NCBI GenBank assembly: GCA_963977405.1 | Contig: CAXBOY010000041.1 | Location: 1 to 23,589, forward strand | Source of the DNA: UBA5078 sp963977405 | GTDB taxonomy: Bacteria > Pseudomonadota > Gammaproteobacteria > Pseudomonadales > Pseudohongiellaceae | Direction: 5' to 3' | Length of the DNA stretch: 23,589 bases | Position numbers and translations under genes: made by a program | Shown here: positions 1 to 6,513 of the stretch, piece after piece | How the letters are laid out: every line of letters begins with the position of its first letter | How positions within the stretch are numbered: the first letter of the stretch is position 1 | The notes under the pieces: generated by a model | Seen by the model: only the letters and a program-made list of their open reading frames with translations | Told to the model about the DNA's origin: nothing | Databases searched by the model: none

Positions 1-17
1 CTTTGGTTCTCTGATCC

Positions 18-71
18 CTTTGATTACTTTGATTACTTTGATTACTTTGATTACTTTGATTACTTTGATTA
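18..71. repeat. 9-bp tandem repeat, six perfect copies
   Basis: Six uninterrupted copies of CTTTGATTA cover this stretch. The bases just before it (about 7-25) read CTCTGATCCCTTTGAT, one base away from the right end of the palindromic element at 1301-1359 (CTCTGACCCCTTTGAT). The array therefore looks like an expansion of the end of a decayed copy of that element. It lies about 130 bases upstream of the first gene. No function is visible. Confidence 0.9.
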
Positions 72-205
72 TCTAGCCTTACACCCCCTGAACGGGGGGC
101 TTGCCTCATTATTCCTTTTTGATAAGATTCTGCTCACGGATCGCGCAGGCTTTTCGTGTCCTTCTATTTCCTTATTCAGCAGTACTCGCCCGGAGAGAAT
201 ATTCA

Positions 206-1234
206 ATGAAAGCTGCCACTAAAAACCTGAACACCGCCGCGCGCACTTGTGCAGCCCTTCTTACAGTAGGTCTGCTTAGCTCAACTGCATTTGCGGCTGA
301 TGCACCCGCTACAATTCCAACGTCTTTCCTAGGCACCTACAATCTGACCTATGAAAATGCTCAGGCAGGTTCGCCATTGACTAACGGCACGGCTGTGCAA
401 GTCATTATCGCTGCGAACAATACGATTTGTCTTGGTGGTTATACATTAACCAATCCAGTGCTTCGCAATGATAATGGCCATGAAGCGATTTGGACAGAAA
501 GCACAGTGGGCGTCGACATCGCACTGTCTAGCATTATCTCAGGATTCAACGAAATCAATGTCGGTTCCTCAACAGGCACATGGTGGGGTCAACTACGAGG
601 TAGCAAGTCGAGTACCTCTACTACCGGTTGCGGCGCGGTTACCACCCCCGCCCCAGACATGACTAAGATCAACGAGCTATTCGCTCTAGCCCAGTCGAAG
701 TTCGCGCAGTACTTCCCATCTAGCGCAAATGCAGTCAATCAAGAATTGGATGGTTTTATTTACCGCGCCTATCCTGATGGGATTTATCTCGCGATCAACA
801 ACGGCGATGTCTATGTGATGGGTGGGACATTCGGCAATGAGCCGAGCAAGCAAGGTTCGCTCGAGGCAATTCTTTCGGAGTTGTCAGGAACCAATGTAGA
901 TATCGATATTCCTGATGCGGCCCAGGGTGACTATAAGCTAGTGGTAACCGGCAATATCATCACTACAGTTGCAGGAATCACGATTCCGGTTACGTTCCCA
1001 GCGATTACGATCGATAAAATTGCAGCGCCCTCTTCTACGGATATCGACGATATTCGCGAGGCTGTGAAGAAAGCATTAACTGATATCAATTTTGTGGGCA
1101 CTATCAATGTATCCGAAGTGTCATCTACAAGCAGCGATTTCAGCTTTAAGATTGAGTTCAAGGGTTCCGTTACTTCAAATGGCGTAACCAGCACAAGCGA
1201 CTACAAACTGAACTACGCCTACACCAAGTTGTAA
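206..1234 (+). CDS. Secreted protein of unknown function
   Basis: This encodes 342 residues. I start at ATG 206 because a GGAGAG ribosome-binding site lies just upstream and a clean signal peptide follows (basic start, then AALLTVGLLSSTAFA, cleavage near residue 29). The in-frame TTG at 101 would place a long unlikely extension in front of that signal. The mature protein is rich in Ser, Thr, Asn and Gly and looks like a beta-rich exported protein. Around residues 152-210 there is a segment of the form LF..A...F.QYFP...DG..YR.YP.G.YLA..NGDVYVMGG.FG. From memory this module recurs in exported proteins of beta- and gammaproteobacteria, but its function is not known to me. The remainder is not recognised. 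The gene stands alone and ends in a strong terminator. A role at the cell surface or in the periplasm is inference from the signal peptide. Confidence 0.8.
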   Translation: MKAATKNLNTAARTCAALLTVGLLSSTAFAADAPATIPTSFLGTYNLTYENAQAGSPLTNGTAVQVIIAANNTICLGGYTLTNPVLRNDNGHEAIWTESTVGVDIALSSIISGFNEINVGSSTGTWWGQLRGSKSSTSTTGCGAVTTPAPDMTKINELFALAQSKFAQYFPSSANAVNQELDGFIYRAYPDGIYLAINNGDVYVMGGTFGNEPSKQGSLEAILSELSGTNVDIDIPDAAQGDYKLVVTGNIITTVAGITIPVTFPAITIDKIAAPSSTDIDDIREAVKKALTDINFVGTINVSEVSSTSSDFSFKIEFKGSVTSNGVTSTSDYKLNYAYTKL

Positions 1235-1254
1235 GCTCAGCAGTCGCTGTATAG

Positions 1255-1287
1255 AAGGCCGCCCTTGTAGCAAGGGCGGCCTTTTTT
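1255..1287 (+). terminator. Rho-independent terminator of the first gene
   Basis: A perfect 13-bp stem (AAGGCCGCCCTTG, loop TAG, CAAGGGCGGCCTT) runs straight into a T-run ending at 1287. It starts 20 bases after the stop codon at 1234. This is a textbook intrinsic terminator and marks the gene as a single unit. Confidence 0.93.
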
Positions 1288-1300
1288 GTGTAAGGGGTAA

Positions 1301-1359
1301 ATCAAAGGGGTCAGAGTAACTTGATCGTTTTTTGATCAAGTTACTCTGACCCCTTTGAT
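1301..1359. repeat. Family-1 palindromic element, copy 1 (26-bp perfect hairpin)
   Basis: Two 26-base arms (1301-1326 and 1334-1359), perfectly complementary, flank a 7-base loop GTTTTTT. The arm contains AAAGGGGTCAGAGTAACTTG. The right end ACCCCTTTGAT is repeated once more directly (to 1370), and that extra copy supplies the first base of the TGA stop of the cupin gene (complement at 1370-1372). A nearly identical element lies at 3607-3667. From memory, palindromes with a GGGGTCAGAGT core occur as short non-autonomous repeats that may be moved by REP-associated Y1 transposases. No such transposase gene is in this window. The hairpin could also help end cupin transcription. Confidence 0.9.
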
Positions 1360-1369
1360 ACCCCTTTGA

Positions 1370-1696
1370 TCACGTAGGGAAATGGATGGCCAACCAGATC
1401 GTGTCTTGGTTTGGGTCGGTCCACTCTACTCGGTGTTTCTGCCGAGCTGGGATCGCCACGTAGTCGCCTTGGTTCAGTTCGGTTTCGCTGCCATCTTCCC
1501 AGCGAATTTTCGCCGCGCCCTTTAGCAACAGCACCCACTCGTGACGGTCTTGCTCATACCATGTGTCTGGCGCGCTGCGTTGACCGCGCGACACGATGCG
1601 CTCGATTAGGACGTCCGACTGTTCCCAGAGTGGCTGAAACACCTCTGTTTCGCTCGCATCTGCTAGTTCCCTAAAAATATTGCCGCTTGCCTTCAT
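1370..1696 (-). CDS. Small single-domain cupin protein
   Basis: A 108-residue protein that is essentially one cupin beta-barrel. The conserved stretch DTWYEQDRHEWVLLLKG marks the first cupin motif. GDYVAIPARQKHRVEW, with its conserved His, marks the second, and WLAIHFP closes the barrel. From memory this matches the group of small cupins with W-Y-(D/E)-Q...EWV.LL.G.A. Members bind a metal, but their substrate is generally unknown. The start has GAGG six bases upstream. The gene is divergent from the secreted-protein/gloA/folD group. Its stop codon abuts the end of a family-1 palindrome, so the element has inserted or decayed right up to the coding sequence. A metal-binding fold is fairly sure; a catalytic role is not. 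Confidence 0.82.
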   Translation of the reverse strand: MKASGNIFRELADASETEVFQPLWEQSDVLIERIVSRGQRSAPDTWYEQDRHEWVLLLKGAAKIRWEDGSETELNQGDYVAIPARQKHRVEWTDPNQDTIWLAIHFPT

Positions 1697-1743
1697 TCGC
1701 CGCCTCTTTGATTTTTTCCTGTGCCCCCTTGGGGCCTAGGCCG

Positions 1744-1749
1744 TATAAT
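1744..1749 (+). promoter_or_regulatory. Candidate -10 box for the 1819-3584 gene group
   Basis: A perfect TATAAT lies 70 bases upstream of the ATG at 1819, in the divergent region between the cupin and the secreted protein. No good -35 hexamer is found 16-18 bases before it, so this is a candidate only. Confidence 0.35.
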
Positions 1750-1818
1750 ACGCCCATAGGTCGCGAGCTGGAGCTACATGTGCTCGCTCCTGCCCACAAA
1801 TTAAAAAAGGGAGAGATT

Positions 1819-2229
1819 ATGCAGCACCTAGTTCGTCGTTTCGTTCGCTCGATACCGGGCCTGATAGCCATGGCCGTGTTCAGCTTCGCCACCCTTAGTT
1901 TTGCGCAAGCCCCTAATATCATTGGAGAATGGCGCGGTACCTATAACATCAACATCGGCGGCGACCGCGACATCGTCTTTACTCTCGTTGAAACAGACGG
2001 CGTAGTGACAGGCTTGTTCGACGATGTCGGTGCCGGCATAGAAGGCGTGCGCATCGAGAAGGTTTCCATCGAGGGCCAGGAGGTGCATTTCTCTATTCCT
2101 CGCATCACCGGTGAATACTTCGGTACCATTCACCGCGACCTAGGCGTAGATGGCCAGCCCATCCGCATCGATGGCGACTGGAGCCGCGCGGGCGAGTTCG
2201 TCCCGATTACCCTGTACCGCACTCAGTAA
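1819..2229 (+). CDS. Small secreted protein with a hydrolase-associated beta domain
   Basis: This encodes 136 residues, starting at ATG 1819 behind a GGGAGAG ribosome-binding site. The open frame extends further upstream, but the signal peptide (basic MQHLVRRFVR, then a hydrophobic run to SFA, residue 29) fixes the start. The mature part follows the pattern GEWRGTYNI...IVFTL.ETDGVVTG.FDD...GI.G......V.F.IP...GEYFGTIH...I.GDW...G...ITLYR. From memory this is the beta-strand-rich domain often found at the N terminus of exported alpha/beta hydrolases and serine hydrolases. Here it stands alone with no catalytic domain. It is followed after 12 bases by gloA, so the two are probably co-transcribed. 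A ligand-binding or structural role in the periplasm is possible, but nothing in the sequence proves it. Confidence 0.75.
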   Translation: MQHLVRRFVRSIPGLIAMAVFSFATLSFAQAPNIIGEWRGTYNINIGGDRDIVFTLVETDGVVTGLFDDVGAGIEGVRIEKVSIEGQEVHFSIPRITGEYFGTIHRDLGVDGQPIRIDGDWSRAGEFVPITLYRTQ

Positions 2230-2241
2230 GGAGGAAGATCG

Positions 2242-2661
2242 ATGAAATATCTACATACGATGATTCGCGTGAGCGACCTAGATGCAACCCTCGACTTCTT
2301 TTGCAATAAGCTAGGCTTAAAGGAAATTCAGCGCCGCGAGGTCGAGCAAGGTCGTTTCACTCTCGTATTCCTTGCCGCTCCGGGAGACGAAGACGCGCAA
2401 ATTGAACTGACCTATAACTGGGATCCAGAAGAATATGGAGAAGGCCGTAACTTTGGTCACTTGGCCTACTGCGTAAAAGACATCTATGCCACTTGCGAGC
2501 ATCTGCGCAACGAAGGCGTGACGATCAATCGTCCGCCCCGCGATGGCCGCATGGCGTTTATCCGCTCGCCCGACAATATCTCTATAGAGCTCCTGCAGGA
2601 AGGCGAGCCACTGCCTCCACAAGAGCCATGGCTAAGCATGGCCAATACAGGCAAGTGGTAG
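2242..2661 (+). CDS. gloA: Lactoylglutathione lyase (glyoxalase I), VOC family
   Basis: A 139-residue enzyme expected to isomerise the methylglyoxal-glutathione hemithioacetal to S-lactoylglutathione in the cytoplasm. The two VOC beta-alpha-beta-beta-beta modules are visible, opening with LHTMIRVSDLDATLDFFCNK and with a second module from about residue 72 (GHLAYCVKDI). All four expected metal ligands are in place: His5, Glu55 (in IELTYNW), His73 and Glu116 (in SIELL). This arrangement and the length match the short Ni2+-type bacterial GloA. The C-terminal tail, ending near WLSMANTGKW, is a little longer than in the E. coli enzyme. A strong AAGGAGG site precedes the ATG. It sits between the small secreted protein and folD, 29 bases before the latter. 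Another VOC activity cannot be fully excluded, but the ligand set favours glyoxalase I. Confidence 0.9.
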   Translation: MKYLHTMIRVSDLDATLDFFCNKLGLKEIQRREVEQGRFTLVFLAAPGDEDAQIELTYNWDPEEYGEGRNFGHLAYCVKDIYATCEHLRNEGVTINRPPRDGRMAFIRSPDNISIELLQEGEPLPPQEPWLSMANTGKW

Positions 2662-2690
2662 GCCGCGACCAATTTTCAATTTAAGTTAGG

Positions 2691-3584
2691 ATGTCAGCAA
2701 TGCAATTACTAGACGGAAAAGCTACCTCGGAACAAATCAAGCTCGAGATCGCTGAGCAGGTCAAGCTCATCAAGGCAGCTGGCGGTCGTGTACCCCATCT
2801 CGCCGCCGTGCTCGTCGGCAACGATGGCGCGAGTGAGACCTATGTGAACAACAAGGTTCTGGACTGCCGCCAGGTGGGTTTCGAGTCGACTCTGATTCGC
2901 TTACCGACCGAAGTGACTGAAGAGGAACTACTCAAGCGCATAGACCATCTCAACCGCGACAAGAACATCGACGGTTTCATCGTGCAGGTACCGCTACCTA
3001 AGCATATCGACGAGGCGCGCGTTACTCTCGCGATCGACCCGCTTAAAGATGTCGACGGTTTCTCCCCTGCCAGTGTCGGGCGCATGTGCCTTGGCATGCC
3101 GACATTCGTTTCCGCAACACCTAACGGCATCATGGAATTGCTGCGTCGATATGAGGTGGAAACCGAGGGCAAGCACTGCGTCGTCGTTGGCCGCAGCAAT
3201 ATCGTCGGCACGCCTATGTCGATCCTGATGTCGCGCAACAGCAAGCCCGGCAACGCCACGGTTACTCTAGTGCACAGCCGCACGCCCAATATGGCCGAGA
3301 TATGCCGTAGTGCAGACATCCTCATCGTCGCGATCGGTAAGCCAAATTTCGTCAACAGCGATATGGTGAAAGAAGGCGCTGTGGTAGTGGACGTGGGCAT
3401 CACGCGAGTGGAGGATTCAACACGTCCTTCAGGCTTTAGACTTGTTGGCGATGTGGAGTTCGAGGCTGTGAAGGATAAGTGCTCATTCATCACTCCGGTC
3501 CCAGGTGGTGTTGGCCCGATGACACGAGCGGCTTTATTACTGAACACACTCAAAGCCCAGAGTATGAGCAAAGAATCGGAATAA
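2691..3584 (+). CDS. folD: Bifunctional methylenetetrahydrofolate dehydrogenase/cyclohydrolase FolD
   Basis: A 297-residue enzyme that interconverts 5,10-methylene-, 5,10-methenyl- and 10-formyl-tetrahydrofolate with NADP. Visible family motifs are the catalytic YVNNK (Tyr51, Lys55), DGFIVQVPLPKHID, KDVDGFSP, the dinucleotide loop GRSNIVGTP and the C-terminal PVPGGVGPMT. An alternative ATG at 2700 (protein starting MQLLDGK) has a TTAGGA site eight bases upstream and may be the real start. Details such as AAGGRVPHLAAVLVG, SETYVNNKV, SATPNGIMELL, GKHCVVVGRSNIVG and KCSFITPVPGG match, from memory, the FolD type typical of Bacteroidota much better than E. coli FolD. This suggests acquisition by transfer. 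A family-1 palindrome follows 23 bases after the stop. Function is sure; origin is inference. Confidence 0.96.
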   Translation: MSAMQLLDGKATSEQIKLEIAEQVKLIKAAGGRVPHLAAVLVGNDGASETYVNNKVLDCRQVGFESTLIRLPTEVTEEELLKRIDHLNRDKNIDGFIVQVPLPKHIDEARVTLAIDPLKDVDGFSPASVGRMCLGMPTFVSATPNGIMELLRRYEVETEGKHCVVVGRSNIVGTPMSILMSRNSKPGNATVTLVHSRTPNMAEICRSADILIVAIGKPNFVNSDMVKEGAVVVDVGITRVEDSTRPSGFRLVGDVEFEAVKDKCSFITPVPGGVGPMTRAALLLNTLKAQSMSKESE

Positions 3585-3606
3585 GCTTAATTGGAGTTCA
3601 AGTACC

Positions 3607-3667
3607 GATCAAAGGGGTCAGAGTAACTTGATCGATTTTTGATCAAGTTACTCTGACCCCTTTGATC
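3607..3667. repeat. Family-1 palindromic element, copy 2 (27-bp perfect hairpin)
   Basis: Arms 3607-3633 and 3641-3667 are perfectly complementary (27 bp) around a 7-base loop GATTTTT. The arm is the same as in the element at 1301-1359, and the loops differ by one base. It lies between folD and the aminotransferase, 23 bases after the folD stop. The hairpin could end folD transcription, although the T-rich stretch (about 3678-3688) follows only after ten more bases. Confidence 0.9.
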
Positions 3668-3717
3668 CAACTCTGGCCCTTTTTATTTTTCGTATCTCTA
3701 CATCACGGAGTATTTTC

Positions 3718-4911
3718 ATGTTCGAACACCTAAGCCCCTTGGCAGCCGACCCGATCCTCGGCCTTATGACCGCGTTTCGTGCCGATGAGAACGCCCACAA
3801 GATAGACCTTGGTGTTGGCGTCTACAAAGACGAAGCTGGCACAACTCCTGTAATGCTTGCTGTTAAAGAGGCGGAGACCCGCCTACTGGCCAGCCAGTCG
3901 ACCAAGAGCTATGTTGGCCCAGCGGGCAATGCGGTCTATAACGAAGAGATTGCCAATCTTATTCTAGGCAGCGAGCTCGCGAATAAGACTAAGGCGTTAC
4001 GCTGCACGTTTCAAACTCCGGGCGGCTGCGGCGGCCTGCGCCTAGCCGCGGAATTTATCAACAAGAGTAAGCCAGGCGCGCGCATCTTCGTAAGCGACCC
4101 GACTTGGGCGAACCACATCCCGCTACTCGGCGATGCGGGTCTACAGATCGAGAAATACCCCTACTACGATTACGAGAGCCACAGCATTCGCTTCGACGAC
4201 ATGATGACTTCGTTGCAGCACGCTAAAAAGGGTGACCTGGTGCTGCTACACGGTTGCTGCCATAACCCTTGCGGCGCAGATCTCAATCACGACCAATGGC
4301 GCGACATAAGAGACCTAGCCCTCAAGAACGGCTTCACTCCCTTCATCGACCTCGCCTACCAAGGCCTCGGTGATGGCGTGGACGAAGACTGCTTCGGCGT
4401 GCGGCTGCTCGCAGACGCCCTGCCAGAGCTCATCATCGTGAGTTCATGCTCCAAGAATTTCGGCTTGTACCGCGAGCGCGTCGGCGCATTGACCGTTATC
4501 TGCTCGTCGCCCGCTTCCATGAAGGCCACCTCGAGTCTGATCGCTGGCACTGCGCGTGGCATCTACTCAATGCCGCCAGACCACGGCGGCACCGTAGTTG
4601 AGATGATCCTCACCAACCCTGTAATGCGCGCCGACTGGGAACAAGAACTCACCCAGATGCGTCAGCGCATCAACGGCCTACGCACACTATTCGTAGACCG
4701 ATTAAACGCAGCAGGCGTGGACCGTGATTTTAGTTTCATTCAGAACGAGAAAGGCATGTTCTCCTTCCTCGGTATTAGTGTGCCGCAGGTGCAGACGCTC
4801 GTGAAGGATTACAGCATCTATCTGGTGGACTCTAGTCGCATCAATGTGGCGGGCATTAACAATGCTAACATCGATTATCTGGTGAACAGCATTAAGAAGG
4901 TGATTGGTTAG
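3718..4911 (+). CDS. aspC: Aspartate/aromatic amino acid aminotransferase (PLP, class I)
   Basis: A 397-residue PLP enzyme that moves the amino group between aspartate or aromatic amino acids and 2-oxoglutarate. It aligns along its whole length with the E. coli AspC/TyrB group: the start MFEHLSPLAADPILGL, then IDLGVGVYKDE, TPGG near residue 101, and HGCCHNP. The PLP lysine is Lys246 in SSCSKNFGLYRERVG, and the C-terminal SSRINVAGI carries the substrate-carboxylate Arg. The usual HNPTG is HNPCG here, a small departure near the cofactor. AspC cannot be separated from TyrB by eye, so the symbol is provisional. A CGGAG site precedes the ATG. It converges on a DAHP synthase gene, so both may serve aromatic amino acid metabolism, though adjacency alone does not prove it. 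Confidence 0.93.
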   Translation: MFEHLSPLAADPILGLMTAFRADENAHKIDLGVGVYKDEAGTTPVMLAVKEAETRLLASQSTKSYVGPAGNAVYNEEIANLILGSELANKTKALRCTFQTPGGCGGLRLAAEFINKSKPGARIFVSDPTWANHIPLLGDAGLQIEKYPYYDYESHSIRFDDMMTSLQHAKKGDLVLLHGCCHNPCGADLNHDQWRDIRDLALKNGFTPFIDLAYQGLGDGVDEDCFGVRLLADALPELIIVSSCSKNFGLYRERVGALTVICSSPASMKATSSLIAGTARGIYSMPPDHGGTVVEMILTNPVMRADWEQELTQMRQRINGLRTLFVDRLNAAGVDRDFSFIQNEKGMFSFLGISVPQVQTLVKDYSIYLVDSSRINVAGINNANIDYLVNSIKKVIG

Positions 4912-4920
4912 AACATTGAT

Positions 4921-5008
4921 TGTAGGAGCGGGCTTGCCCGCGAATGGATTGCGATTGATGATGGTCTCTGCAAGCGGCAGATCCTTCGCGGGCAAGCCCG
5001 CTCCTACA
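4921..5008. repeat. Inverted pair of Pseudomonas-type REPs (REPIN)
   Basis: TGTAGGAGCGGGCTTGCCCG plus CGAA (4921-4944) recurs as an exact reverse complement at 4985-5008, with a 40-base spacer. Each half also holds its own small hairpin (GCGGGCTTGCCCGC). Sequence and layout match the REP and REPIN elements of Pseudomonas (established knowledge), which are moved by RAYT transposases. It fills the gap between two convergent genes and may act as a two-way transcription end. Confidence 0.92.
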
Positions 5009-5020
5009 GAATATCAAAAT

Positions 5021-6085
5021 TTAGCGCTTCGCCAGCACCGGCTTCAACGCAGCCGCCATCTCACGTAGTGCCTTCTCAGTTGTCTCCCAATTGATGCACG
5101 CATCCGTGATAGAGACGCCGTACTTGATCTCTTCCAGATCGTCAGGGATTGGCTGATTACCCTCGCAAAGATTGCTCTCTAGCATCACCCCGATAATCGA
5201 TTTATTGCCAGCAACTATCTGATCCGTAACGCTAGCGAGAACGTCTAGTTGCTTCTCATGGTTCTTCTGCGAGTTGCCATGGCTACAATCCACCATGATG
5301 TTCACCGGCAGGTTCGCCTTCTTCAAATCTTCCTCACAGCGCTGCACAAACTCCGCCTCATAGTTCGGCGTTTTGCCACCGCGCAGGATCACGTGGCAAT
5401 GAGGATTGCCGGAAGTGCGGAACGCCGCCACCTTGCCCTCTTCCGTGATACTGATGAACGAGTTTGCCGAAGACGCCGAACGTATCGCATTCACAGCCAC
5501 CGTAAGGCTGCCGTCCACATTGTTCTTGAAACCAACCGCTGAAGAAATGCCACTAGATAATTTACGATGAGTAGGCGACTCGGTAGTACGCGCCCCAATC
5601 GCCGTCCATGAAACCAAATCCTGTAAGTACTGTGGAGAGATCAGATCCAAAGCCTCGATCGCGATCGGCAGGCCCAGATTATTAATATCCAGCATCAGCT
5701 GCCGGCCGATGCGCAGGCCTTGCTCGATGCGATGGGTATTGTCCAAGTTAGGATCATAGATCAGACCTTCCCAACCTACAGTGGTGCGGGGCTTCTCGAA
5801 GTAGACACGCATGACCAACATGAGGGAGTCTTTCAATTCCTCTGCTAGGGGCTGGAGCAACCGCGCATAGGCCATGGCCTCTTCAACATTGTGAATCGAG
5901 CAGGGCCCGACCACGACGATCAGGCGCTTGTCCTTACGGTCCAAAATATTCTTAACGCCCTTATGCCCATCCAAAACGGATTGCAGGGCACGGCCAGTAA
6001 CCGGCATAGCCTCCTTCAATTCCCGTGGGCTAGGCAACTCTTCCTGCAAAACAATATGCAGATTGTCGTTCTCTCTCTGGTCCAT
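5021..6085 (-). CDS. aroF/G/H: 3-deoxy-7-phosphoheptulonate (DAHP) synthase, class I
   Basis: A 354-residue enzyme catalysing the first step of the shikimate pathway, joining phosphoenolpyruvate and erythrose 4-phosphate in the cytoplasm. Family motifs are VVVGPCSIHN (metal-ligand Cys62), VMRVYFEKPRTTVGWEGLI, AIGARTTESPTHR, HVILRGGKTPNY, VDCSHGNSQK and SITDACINWE. I start at ATG 6085, which gives MDQRENDNLH, a length close to E. coli AroG (350). The open frame runs on to 6211 but that part is not family-like. Which of the Phe-, Tyr- or Trp-sensitive forms this is cannot be read by eye. No clear TyrR or TrpR box was found upstream. Downstream it meets the REPIN, and upstream lies a long repeat-filled gap. 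Confidence 0.95.
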   Translation of the reverse strand: MDQRENDNLHIVLQEELPSPRELKEAMPVTGRALQSVLDGHKGVKNILDRKDKRLIVVVGPCSIHNVEEAMAYARLLQPLAEELKDSLMLVMRVYFEKPRTTVGWEGLIYDPNLDNTHRIEQGLRIGRQLMLDINNLGLPIAIEALDLISPQYLQDLVSWTAIGARTTESPTHRKLSSGISSAVGFKNNVDGSLTVAVNAIRSASSANSFISITEEGKVAAFRTSGNPHCHVILRGGKTPNYEAEFVQRCEEDLKKANLPVNIMVDCSHGNSQKNHEKQLDVLASVTDQIVAGNKSIIGVMLESNLCEGNQPIPDDLEEIKYGVSITDACINWETTEKALREMAAALKPVLAKR

Positions 6086-6191
6086 AATAATTCTCTTGTC
6101 TCTCGTATATTCTTTATATGGGGCGCTTATGCCTACTTTAAACATTCTGTTGTTTAACAGCGCAATTAGTTCAGTGAGGAAAGTGGAGCGA

Positions 6192-6281
6192 GGTATTAGG
6201 CGCTGAGACACGCTACAAGCACATCCATGTGCGCTCTACGCCGGCCATCCATGGCCGTCGAAGGTCTCATCGCCTAATACC
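6192..6281. repeat. Family-3 multi-hairpin element, copy A
   Basis: An outer perfect 11-bp stem GGTATTAGGCG/CGCCTAATACC (6192-6202 and 6271-6281) encloses two hairpins capped by the same core. These are GCACATCCATGTGC (6219-6232) and CGGCCATCCATGGCCG (6242-6257). Its 60-base core (6207-6266) is the reverse complement of 6425-6484 with one mismatch. Weaker pairing continues outward to about 6174 and 6295 (GAGGAA/TTCCTC). The bases before it (ATTAGTTCAGTG from 6165) recur before the copy at the window end. Confidence 0.9.
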
Positions 6282-6395
6282 CCACTCCTCTTCCTCGATA
6301 TTCATGCCTACGATTTGGCCAGATGACTTCAGTGTGCAACCTTCACTGATAGCGGATAAACTCTGCCGCAGCTCTCTCTGGCGATTCTAAAGTAA

Positions 6396-6513
6396 GGTCT
6401 AAGGCGTGCGGTGATGCCTGACAGGACCTTCGACGGCCATGGATGGCCGGCGTAGAGCCCACATGGATGTGCTTGTAGCGTGTCCTGACAGGTATTACCG
6501 TGCGGCTTAGGCC
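6396..6513. repeat. Family-3 multi-hairpin element, copy B
   Basis: This is the inverted partner of copy A: 6425-6484 equals the reverse complement of 6207-6266 at 59 of 60 bases. Inner hairpins are CGGCCATGGATGGCCG (6434-6449) and CACATGGATGTG (6460-6471). The outer stem has a different sequence from copy A. Bases 6396-6424 pair with 6485-6513 at 22 Watson-Crick and 5 G-U positions of 29, counted for RNA of the + strand. It sits 118 bases past the murJ stop. Confidence 0.88.

Noticed and set aside
18..71. Possible CRISPR or origin iterons in the 9-mer array
   Set aside because: Units are 9 bases with no spacers and no cas, rep or dnaA-like gene nearby; simple tandem expansion explains it.
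101..205. Upstream in-frame extension of the first secreted protein from TTG 101
   Set aside because: It would place 35 extra residues before a clear signal peptide and has no ribosome-binding site, whereas ATG 206 has one.
2840..3571. Long open frame of 243 codons on the - strand inside folD
   Set aside because: It is fully antisense to a clear FolD, has a composition typical of a mirrored frame and no recognisable domain.
6086..6180. TyrR/TrpR operator or attenuator in front of the DAHP synthase
   Set aside because: Only a small CTGTT-GTTT-AACAG hairpin and loosely TyrR-like bases are present; no box pair or leader peptide rich in aromatic codons could be fitted.
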